Source of the DNA: Fidelibacterota bacterium
Lineage (GTDB): Bacteria > Fidelibacterota > Marinisomatia > Marinisomatales > UBA1611
Length of the DNA stretch: 11,452 nt
Reading direction: 5' to 3'
Assembly: GCA_015658495.1 (NCBI GenBank)
Contig: DQOT01000101.1
Coordinates: 1-11,452 of the forward strand
Below, piece by piece: positions 5,140 to 11,452 of the stretch. Position 1 is the first letter of the stretch, and every line of letters starts with the position of its first letter. The translations under genes were made by a program, and so were the position numbers. The notes under the pieces are model-generated. The model made no database searches. It was not told the DNA's origin and worked only from the letters and a program-made list of their open reading frames with translations.

Positions 5140-7874
5140 GTTCACTCTCCAGTTTTCTTTCTGAATCTTGTATTCACGATGACCTCATCACTCGGTTGGC
5201 CTATGCCCGGGATGCCAGTATGTATCGTTTGGTTCCCCAAGCGGTTGTCCGGCCAAAAGATGAACAGGATGTAAGATCATTATTGCACTACGGGCGGGAA
5301 TCGCAAACACCCATTACATTCCGCACAGCAGGAACATCCCTTTCCGGTCAATCCATTACCACAGGTATCATTGCAGAAGTTCTTTACGATTGGCAACAAT
5401 TCAAAGTTCTGGAGGAAGGTGATGCTATTTGGTGTCAGCCTGGGGTAAATGGCGCCGTAGCCAACAAAATATTGGCACCGTATCATCGCAGGATTGGTCC
5501 GGATCCCGCATCCATTAATGCAGCACGAATTGGCGGAATTGTATCCAATAATTCATCCGGAATGGTCTGCGGGACCCAATTCAATGCTTACCACACCCTG
5601 CAGGATATTGCATTTATTTTGCCCAATGGCCGGGCGTATGACACATCCAAACCTGGAGAAAGGGAAAGGTTTCGGTTGAATGAACCTGATTTGGCGAATG
5701 GATTATTAAACATCAAAACTCAAATCGAATCCAAATCCAATTGGGTCCAAAAGATTCGAGAAAAATACCGCATCAAGAATACGATTGGTTATTCCATGAA
5801 TTCTTTTTTGGATTATGACCATCCATTAGACATTTTTTCTCATTTATTGGTTGGGGCAGAAGGGACATTGGCTTTTATCGCAAATGTTACCTTAAAAACT
5901 ATCCCTGATCCGCCGGAAAAAGGAACCGGGCTCTTATTATTTAATTCACCGGAAAATGCAGGAAATTGCGTTCCATTTTTTAAAAACCTGGGTGCATCCG
6001 CTATCGAATTCATGGATGATGAATCTCTTCGGACAGCAAAGCATTTTGAAAATCCGCCTTATGATCCCAATAGGGTGGAAAATGATGTGACGGGACTTTT
6101 AATTGAATTTCAGGATGAATCACAGGATGAAATTGAACGGTTGATAAAAGAATCGAAAAAATTTTCAGAAAAAGAATCATCTATATTATCAATGAAATTG
6201 GTGACAGATCCAAGGGATCGGGAGACGATCTGGAAGATCCGGAAAGGTCTTTATCCTACTTTGGGATCCTTACGGAAAACGGGGACGAGCATAATCACAG
6301 AAGATATTGCTGTGGATGCTGAAAACCTTGCACTAGCAATCCGCGGTTTGAAAGCTATTTTTATTCGCAGAAATTTTAACGATGGTGTGATCTTTGGTCA
6401 TGCAAAAGATGGCAATCTCCATTTTATTACATCCGTTGACTTGGATGATGCCAAAGGTGTCCGGAATTATGAGGGTATGATGTATGATCTATCGGATATG
6501 ACCTTAGGAGAATTCAATGGTTCATTAAAAGCAGAGCATGGCACGGGTCGTAACATGGCAGCATTCGTTGAAACAGAATGGGGCGGACCAATTTATGAGA
6601 TCATGTGGAATGTGAAAAGTCTAACTGATCCCCTGAATATTTTGAATCCCGATGTTTTATTAAGTCGGGATAAAAAGATCCACATGAATGACCTGAAACC
6701 CATGCCCAGGGTTCATGAAGAAGTTGATAAATGTATCGAATGCGGGTTTTGTGAACGAATTTGTCCAAGTAGAGGATTGACCTTAACGCCACGGCAACGG
6801 ATCGCTGTCATGCGGGAATCAAAGATTAATCCAATCCCTGAAGCGGATCTAAATGCATTTAATTATTCAGTTAATGAAACATGTGCCACGGATGGATTAT
6901 GCGAAATTGAATGCCCGGTGAATATCAATACGGGAACCATGGTCAAATCGTTGAGAAATGATCCTAATTCAAAATATGTAATTGTTAATTATTTTAAAAA
7001 TAATTTTAGAACAGCGGTTTCATTTATCAGAGCAGGTATAAGGACAGGTCAGTTTTTTGAAAAAATATTTGGTTCCACTTTTATTCGGAAAATCACCGCT
7101 TGGATCAATTCCATTTTCAAGGCACAGTTACCCTTTTGGCCTAAGAATGGATTCAAAATAGCCAGCTCTTTTAATCTTGATTTTCATCCTAATCCGGAAT
7201 ACATTATTTTTCCATCCTGTGCCAGCCGGGTTTTGGCTGCGGATGAGACGGGAACAAGTGCATCTGAATATTTGGTAAAAATTGCTTTAAAAGCTGATAT
7301 TAAGGTCAAAATTCCTGAAGATTATCCAGACCTTTGCTGTGGAATGGCGTTTGATTCACGGGGTCATAAAAGCATCGGTGAAGAAATGAGAATGAAATTA
7401 ATGAATCGATTTAGGAATGAATCTGAAATGGGCCGCACCCCCATCGTTTTAGATATGTCGCCCTGCACCCAATTTTTAAAACAGGAAGCGTCTGATCTCA
7501 CTATCCTTGATTCGGTACAATTTATTCAAGGGATGCGGGATCGATTAGAATTTGAACCAAGTAATGAGTCTATCTTCGTGCATCCGGTTTGTTCTTCCCA
7601 AAAAATGGGAACAGCTCAGGATTTGATTGATCTTGCAAAAATGTGTTCAAAGACTGTGGAGACAACTATGGAACCATTTTGTTGTGGAACCGGTGGTGAC
7701 CGCAGTATCCGGTTTCCTGAACTTCCGCAAAATGCTGTTGATCAGTTGATGGACAAAATATCTTCGAAAAAGGGAATATCATCCAGCCGTACCTGCGAGT
7801 TGGGTTTACAAGAGTCAACCAGTATAGAATTTTCTTCCATAGAAGCGTTGGTCTATGGTGCAATTAAAAAGTAA
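5136..7874 (+). CDS. Fused FAD / Fe-S D-2-hydroxyacid dehydrogenase (D-lactate dehydrogenase Dld-II / YdiJ-like)
   Basis: A 912-residue fusion of a GlcD-like flavoprotein and a GlcF-like iron-sulfur part. Order: FAD-binding PCMH domain (about 35-260; RTAGTSLSGQS at 63-73, GPDPASINAARIGGIVSNNS at 121-140); FAD-linked oxidase C-terminal domain (about 260-510; GHAKDGNLHF at 421-430 with probable metal-binding His422 and His429, and EHGTGRN at 467); ferredoxin-like region (C533-x2-C536-x2-C539-x3-C543-P; second motif C583-x5-C589-x3-C593-P); and two cysteine-rich CCG modules (Cys695/Cys734-735 and Cys819/Cys849-850). Proteins of this layout oxidise D-lactate or D-2-hydroxyglutarate and pass electrons to the quinone pool at the inner membrane. 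The C-terminal SSSRTCELG resembles the Dld-II type, so D-lactate is the favoured substrate, but this is inference. The start is coupled to the thioesterase stop, without its own Shine-Dalgarno. Confidence 0.9.
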   Translation: MSSLSSFLSESCIHDDLITRLAYARDASMYRLVPQAVVRPKDEQDVRSLLHYGRESQTPITFRTAGTSLSGQSITTGIIAEVLYDWQQFKVLEEGDAIWCQPGVNGAVANKILAPYHRRIGPDPASINAARIGGIVSNNSSGMVCGTQFNAYHTLQDIAFILPNGRAYDTSKPGERERFRLNEPDLANGLLNIKTQIESKSNWVQKIREKYRIKNTIGYSMNSFLDYDHPLDIFSHLLVGAEGTLAFIANVTLKTIPDPPEKGTGLLLFNSPENAGNCVPFFKNLGASAIEFMDDESLRTAKHFENPPYDPNRVENDVTGLLIEFQDESQDEIERLIKESKKFSEKESSILSMKLVTDPRDRETIWKIRKGLYPTLGSLRKTGTSIITEDIAVDAENLALAIRGLKAIFIRRNFNDGVIFGHAKDGNLHFITSVDLDDAKGVRNYEGMMYDLSDMTLGEFNGSLKAEHGTGRNMAAFVETEWGGPIYEIMWNVKSLTDPLNILNPDVLLSRDKKIHMNDLKPMPRVHEEVDKCIECGFCERICPSRGLTLTPRQRIAVMRESKINPIPEADLNAFNYSVNETCATDGLCEIECPVNINTGTMVKSLRNDPNSKYVIVNYFKNNFRTAVSFIRAGIRTGQFFEKIFGSTFIRKITAWINSIFKAQLPFWPKNGFKIASSFNLDFHPNPEYIIFPSCASRVLAADETGTSASEYLVKIALKADIKVKIPEDYPDLCCGMAFDSRGHKSIGEEMRMKLMNRFRNESEMGRTPIVLDMSPCTQFLKQEASDLTILDSVQFIQGMRDRLEFEPSNESIFVHPVCSSQKMGTAQDLIDLAKMCSKTVETTMEPFCCGTGGDRSIRFPELPQNAVDQLMDKISSKKGISSSRTCELGLQESTSIEFSSIEALVYGAIKK

Positions 7875-7905
7875 TTTTCATCAAGATTAAAAAGACAGCA
7901 TCAAC

Positions 7906-10176
7906 ATGTCAAAAGCATTTTCTTTATTTATTACATCATTATTGTTTATTTCACAATTGCAGGCAAATGTGATCGCCCGACTCATCAAAGCGGAAGGGGA
8001 TGTCACATTCAAAAGATTGGGCATGGACTCCTTTTCGGAAAAAGCAAAGCTGGGTGCTGCAATCCAGAATGGAGATGCCATCAAGGTTGGCGAAACCGGT
8101 TTTGGCGCTATTATGTACTTGGATGATAAAACCATCCTGAAGATCAGGGAAAATACCAAGTTTGGTTTCATGGATACGCAAAACACCCGCACGGTGGATC
8201 TGGTTCATGGGACCCTGTTGAATGATGTGAAATCTGAGGGACGAACCAAATCGTTCCGGATTCAAACACCCGTATCCGTAGCCAGTGTAAAAGGGACTCA
8301 ATTTGCCGCCATTGTCAGCCAGGCAGGTGTGGATCAATTTATTGGGAAAGAAGGGCTATTTGAAGTCTTGAATATGATCAGTGGGGAAACGGTCTCTGTT
8401 GGTCCCGGACAAAAAGCAATCAGTAATGCAACGGGGAATTTGATCACGGCACCGGCATCTCCCGGCGACTATCCTGAAGATCCTGAAGTTGAACCCTACG
8501 AAGAACCGGAGCCTGAAGATGCTGAGGAACCCAGGGAAGATGCTGAACTGGAAGAAGCCCCTGAATCCAGGGAAACCCCAGATCAACCCGAAAGTGTCGA
8601 ACCGGAAGAAGCCCCTGAAACGCCAGATGAGCCCGAATCACAGGAATTCCCTGAGACAGGCGAAGAAGGAGAGATACCGGAAACACCCGAAGAAGGCAGC
8701 GGCACACCTCCTAAACCATTTGGCATGGGCATGGGCATCGGTTCCGTAACCTTGGATGGTGTCCTTTATAATCAGTTGGCACTTCGTCCGGAAATTAATA
8801 TTGGTAAAATTGGGTTTGGGTTGGACTTGGTTCTTTACCTTGATTTTGAAGGAAACATTCGCACCGAAGATTGGGATATTGCCGATGATCCATCCAAATT
8901 ATTGGATAAAATTTTATACATCAAATATGGCCAAAAAACAGATCCAATGTGGTTTAAATACGGCAGCATCGAAGGAATGACGCTGGGATATGGGGGATTA
9001 TTAAACGGTTATTCCAATATGATGGAATTCCCTTCGGTTCGGCGGATTGGATTAAATACCGGATTTAATATTGGTCCTGTTGGCGGTGAATTATTCTTTG
9101 CGAATTTGAAGGATTTTTCCCGCGGTGGAACCTTAACCGGACTTAGGGCAGCCTATACAATTTCAGAAGATTTCCCATTAACCTTCGGACTGAATATTGT
9201 GACGGATGCGAATATGTTTTCCGGTTTAAAAGATGCAGATGATGATAAATATCCCGATGTATTTGATGATTTTCCTGATAGTACCAATATGTGGAACGAT
9301 ACGGATGGAGACGGAATTCCTGATCCTCATGAAGGATTGGATTCTTCACGTTGGGACATTGATGCCGATGGTGATAATCTCTATGATTACGGTGACGGGA
9401 CCGATACACTGATTACACTAAAAGCAACACCGTTCAGTTTAGAAGATAATAAAGCATCCACACTTGGGTTTACTGTTGATGTGGGTTATCCTGTTGTCAG
9501 TGGTAAAGTATTCAGTCTCGGACTTTATTCTGAATTCAATAGTTTGAGTTTTCCATCTGCTGTGACGGAAGATTCCACCTTTATTCGTTTGGACCGGTCC
9601 GGAACGGGTATAACCATTCCCGGCCTTCGTGCATCCTTTTTTAGTATTTTAGATATGACAATAGAGTACAGGATTATAAATGGATCATTTGTACCGAGCT
9701 TTTTTGATCAATCCTACGATCTGACCCGGGTGGTGACAACGACTGTTGGAGATTCAACAACAATCAGAACGAAAGATATGTTCACGTTTGATGAGAATAG
9801 TAATGATTTAACATCCGCAGGAGTATTTGGTTCTGCATCATTGAATTTGTTCAATTTGGCATCCTTTTCTGCAGGCTATGCAAAAATGGTCGCCGAAACA
9901 GATACGATTCAGAGTTTTAATGCATTTATCAATTTAAACGCGGATAATATTCCCAAGATCAGTTCTGCCATGGCTTACTACCAGCGAAATAATGATGCGA
10001 ATCCGTTCGATTTCGAAAATCCATCCGAGAATACTATCATGGGCTATCGCGTTGGATATGAAATGAGTAAAGGCGTGAGTCTGATCTGGGATTTTCGCCA
10101 ATTTTATCGTGATGATGGGACGGGAACCATGGAACCCGTGAAACAAACGACTATCGAGACAACCTTCAATTTCTGA
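7906..10176 (+). CDS. FecR-domain protein fused to a predicted outer-membrane beta-barrel
   Basis: A 756-residue envelope protein. A signal peptide (about 1-20, SLFITSLLFISQLQA) leads into a FecR-like domain (about 24-172), seen in NGDAIKVGETGFGAIMYLDD, IRENTKF, VDLVHGTLL and the TPVSVASVKGTQFAAIVS core. Residues 183-270 are a Pro/Glu-rich linker with net negative charge. From about 271 to the end, short alternating polar/hydrophobic stretches with many Gly and aromatic residues look like an outer-membrane barrel, and the last residues are TTFNF, ending in the aromatic residue typical of BamA-assembled barrels. An Asp-rich calcium-binding-type insert (441-500) interrupts the barrel part. FecR domains normally sense or bind ligands in the periplasm. 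No sigma factor or TonB box is apparent, so a signalling role is not supported. It follows the dehydrogenase gene by 31 bases and precedes the next gene by 11. Barrel prediction is by eye. Confidence 0.78.
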   Translation: MSKAFSLFITSLLFISQLQANVIARLIKAEGDVTFKRLGMDSFSEKAKLGAAIQNGDAIKVGETGFGAIMYLDDKTILKIRENTKFGFMDTQNTRTVDLVHGTLLNDVKSEGRTKSFRIQTPVSVASVKGTQFAAIVSQAGVDQFIGKEGLFEVLNMISGETVSVGPGQKAISNATGNLITAPASPGDYPEDPEVEPYEEPEPEDAEEPREDAELEEAPESRETPDQPESVEPEEAPETPDEPESQEFPETGEEGEIPETPEEGSGTPPKPFGMGMGIGSVTLDGVLYNQLALRPEINIGKIGFGLDLVLYLDFEGNIRTEDWDIADDPSKLLDKILYIKYGQKTDPMWFKYGSIEGMTLGYGGLLNGYSNMMEFPSVRRIGLNTGFNIGPVGGELFFANLKDFSRGGTLTGLRAAYTISEDFPLTFGLNIVTDANMFSGLKDADDDKYPDVFDDFPDSTNMWNDTDGDGIPDPHEGLDSSRWDIDADGDNLYDYGDGTDTLITLKATPFSLEDNKASTLGFTVDVGYPVVSGKVFSLGLYSEFNSLSFPSAVTEDSTFIRLDRSGTGITIPGLRASFFSILDMTIEYRIINGSFVPSFFDQSYDLTRVVTTTVGDSTTIRTKDMFTFDENSNDLTSAGVFGSASLNLFNLASFSAGYAKMVAETDTIQSFNAFINLNADNIPKISSAMAYYQRNNDANPFDFENPSENTIMGYRVGYEMSKGVSLIWDFRQFYRDDGTGTMEPVKQTTIETTFNF
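8452..8715 (+). repeat. Pro/Glu-rich low-complexity linker with an in-frame 54-base-spaced repeat
   Basis: This stretch encodes residues 183-270 of the FecR/barrel protein, made mainly of Glu, Pro, Asp, Thr and Ser. Two 21-base copies differing at one base (8545-8565 and 8599-8619) encode ELEEAPE and EPEEAPE. They are exactly 54 bases (18 codons) apart, so the linker probably grew by in-frame duplication. It probably forms an extended, acidic periplasmic spacer. Confidence 0.75.
9226..9405 (+). other. Asp-rich thrombospondin type 3-like calcium-binding insert (within CDS)
   Basis: It encodes residues 441-500 of the FecR/barrel protein. Three Asp-rich groups are visible: DADDDKYPDVFDDFPD, NDTDGDGIPDPHEG and DIDADGDNLYDYGDGTD. 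The middle one is a near-canonical DxDGDGIPD motif of thrombospondin type 3 / OmpA-type calcium-binding repeats. It sits between predicted barrel strands, so it would be exposed in a loop. Calcium binding is inferred from motif similarity. Confidence 0.7.
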
Positions 10177-10187
10177 TAGAGTTTATT

Positions 10188-10985
10188 TTGATCAAAAACG
10201 CATCCATCGGACTTTTTCTGTTAGGGAGCATTGTGGCACAAACGGAAGTCATGATCCTGAGCCAAAAGGTAGGTACGGAGATTGATGAACACGAGAATAG
10301 GTTTTACAGGATTTTCCCAAAGGAAAAGGGATTCATTAATGCCCAGATTCTCCGAATCAATGAAAAAAATTATCGTGTGATTATTGTGAAGGAAATTCGT
10401 GGATATGAGACTCAAGTAAAGCGATTTATTTCACAGAACAAATTCGATGAATTACAAATGCATGTTGAATCACAACCCGAATTTACGGAAGAAGAAAAAA
10501 TCGCCATGTATGAAGGAATGGATTTCCTAAGAGCAGAAAAGATCGTGAATGAGATCCCAAAACCCCAATATGTGATCTTGAAGCATTCCGGACAGAAGAA
10601 ATTGAAGGGCTCCCTATTTTTGGTGGAAGAGAATGTGCTCCATATCCAAACACCGACCACAATTGAAAAAGTACATTTAAGTGATCTGGATCAATTGTCC
10701 TATCGTCCGGAGATCGGCGAGTTTGAACACCTGCGCCCTTACCTTTACGGCATCACTGGCTTGACGGGATTTGCTTTAGCGCAAATCTATAATTCCCAAC
10801 GGTCAACCATTTACAATGAATACGGAATTCCACGGAATGATTTGAATCGATACACGCAATTATACGGCATTGTAATTGGGTTGATTTTTAGTAGCGAATT
10901 ATTTGATGCTGTCAGTACATTGCTGACACCTTCGGAGACTATTATTTTGTCCGAAGCAGAATATGAAAAGAAAAATATTAAATAA
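10188..10985 (+). CDS. Exported protein of unknown function
   Basis: A 265-residue protein I do not recognise. The N-terminus MIKNASIGLFLLGSIVAQ is a good signal peptide, which supports the TTG start at 10188; only a weak purine run (GATAGAG) lies upstream. Residues about 128-172 (YVILKHSGQKKLKGSLFLV, then LHIQTPTTIEKVHLSDLDQL) have the rhythm of a small five-stranded SH3/Sm-like beta domain: a Lys/Gly-rich turn, then a threonine-rich hairpin. Two hydrophobic stretches near the C-terminus (about 188-201 and 226-246) could be membrane helices or barrel strands. Between them is a Tyr- and Asn-rich segment. It is only 11 bases after the FecR/barrel gene and 14 before the next, so the three are very likely cotranscribed and may act together at the envelope. 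Confidence 0.65.
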   Translation: MIKNASIGLFLLGSIVAQTEVMILSQKVGTEIDEHENRFYRIFPKEKGFINAQILRINEKNYRVIIVKEIRGYETQVKRFISQNKFDELQMHVESQPEFTEEEKIAMYEGMDFLRAEKIVNEIPKPQYVILKHSGQKKLKGSLFLVEENVLHIQTPTTIEKVHLSDLDQLSYRPEIGEFEHLRPYLYGITGLTGFALAQIYNSQRSTIYNEYGIPRNDLNRYTQLYGIVIGLIFSSELFDAVSTLLTPSETIILSEAEYEKKNIK

Positions 10986-10990
10986 TCCAC

Positions 10991-10995
10991 GGAGG
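10991..10995 (+). promoter_or_regulatory. Ribosome binding site of the terminal small gene
   Basis: GGAGG lies four bases before the ATG at 11000 and follows the stop of the preceding gene by five bases. It decides the start of the 145-residue protein and suggests that it is translated well. Confidence 0.8.
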
Positions 10996-10999
10996 ACTT

Positions 11000-11437
11000 A
11001 TGGCAAAGAAACCTAATGCACCAGCGGAAAGTGCCGTACCGGCAGTTGATCCACAAAAACGATATTTAATGGACCAGTTTGGCGGTCTAATGGAACAAGT
11101 CGGAGAAGGGTTTGGCGGCCCACTTCAGGAAGAATTGATTCGTCGGCTAGAACAAACCATTGCGGATTTTCATGAAGAGGTGAGTGATATGCTAACCAAT
11201 CTGAAAGACAATTCAGAAAAGCGACATGAACGTTTGAAAGAGATTTGGGATAATCCGGATGCAGCGAATGATCAGAGTTCTGACGCAGCTGATGATGACC
11301 CGGTTGACGCTGGTGAAATGAGTGAATATGAAAAGCGGATCGAAGGATTAGGGAAAGACGGAGGGAAAGACGAACCCAAAAAAGAAGAGGAAAAGCCCAA
11401 GAAGAAAAAAGGATTCTTTGGGCGAAAGAAAAAGTAA
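11000..11437 (+). CDS. Small charged cytoplasmic protein of unknown function, lysine-rich tail
   Basis: A 145-residue protein without signal peptide or membrane segment, which I do not recognise. Residues 1-20 are Ala/Pro-rich. Residues about 20-85 are amphipathic and likely helical or coiled-coil (RYLMDQFGGLMEQVGEG, then LQEELIRRLEQTIADFHEEV). Residues about 86-108 are acidic (NPDAANDQSSDAADDD). The tail, about 119-145, is Lys/Glu-rich and ends KKKKGFFGRKKK. A basic tail with two Phe residues could touch nucleic acid or the inner-membrane surface; this is speculation. The start is firm: ATG with GGAGG upstream. It is the third gene of a tight cluster with the FecR/barrel gene. The stop codon falls 15 bases before the window edge, so whether the operon continues cannot be seen. 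Confidence 0.7.
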   Translation: MAKKPNAPAESAVPAVDPQKRYLMDQFGGLMEQVGEGFGGPLQEELIRRLEQTIADFHEEVSDMLTNLKDNSEKRHERLKEIWDNPDAANDQSSDAADDDPVDAGEMSEYEKRIEGLGKDGGKDEPKKEEEKPKKKKGFFGRKKK

Positions 11438-11452
11438 CCGCAAATTCGGGGG

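Noticed and set aside
8722..8739. Short tandem GGCATG repeat (two and a half copies)
   Set aside because: It encodes a Gly-Met-Gly-Met-Gly-Ile strand at the start of the barrel part; too short to call a functional repeat.
8489..8749. Open frames on both strands over the Pro/Glu linker region
   Set aside because: These are by-products of low-complexity GAA/CCN codons in the real frame; the translations are repetitive and have no start signals.
11438..11452. Possible start of a terminator at the right edge (CCG...CGG)
   Set aside because: Only a three-base stem is visible before the window ends.
1..11452. tRNA or rRNA genes, CRISPR arrays, insertion sequences, toxin-antitoxin or defence genes
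   Set aside because: I saw no repeat-spacer pattern, transposase motif, tRNA-like fold or defence-type domain in any intergenic or coding stretch.

Overview
The window is an ordinary-density chromosomal segment of a Gram-negative (diderm) bacterium: 11 protein genes, no RNA genes, no CRISPR array and no recognisable mobile element. Export signals, a predicted outer-membrane barrel protein with a FecR-type domain, a secreted protein with carboxypeptidase-regulatory-like domains, modest GC, and few clear Shine-Dalgarno sites fit the FCB group. Candidatus Marinimicrobia (SAR406) is my best guess. This is inferred from gene style only, not from a marker gene.

Layout. (1) Bases 1-191 hold the 3' end of serC (phosphoserine aminotransferase). 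(2) After an AT-rich gap of about 100 bases, a 573-residue alpha/beta-hydrolase esterase (291-2012, +) stands alone and is visibly richer in GC than the rest. (3) Four minus-strand genes run from 4689 down to 2029 as a compact operon: a GNAT acetyltransferase, a DUF4287/DUF5655 protein, an exported protein with two carboxypeptidase-regulatory-like domains, and an exported MsrA methionine sulfoxide reductase. The operon converges on the esterase with a 16-base gap. (4) From 4708 to the end, five plus-strand genes run nearly back to back: a hotdog thioesterase, a fused FAD/Fe-S D-2-hydroxyacid (D-lactate-type) dehydrogenase coupled to it by an ATGA overlap, a FecR-domain/outer-membrane-barrel fusion, an exported protein of unknown function, and a small charged cytoplasmic protein of unknown function. 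The two operons diverge from an 18-base gap centred on a perfect 10-base palindrome.

How they fit together. The minus-strand operon mixes cytoplasmic modification-type proteins with envelope proteins, including protein repair by MsrA. The plus-strand run starts with acyl-CoA/hydroxyacid metabolism and continues into an envelope cluster. The most unusual object is the 756-residue protein at 7906-10176. It joins a periplasmic FecR-like domain, a roughly 85-residue Pro/Glu-rich linker, and a predicted beta-barrel interrupted by a calcium-binding-type Asp-rich insert. Two unknown genes follow it in tight linkage. I see no defence island or other clearly new multi-gene system, and the novelty claims below are domain-architecture and context observations.
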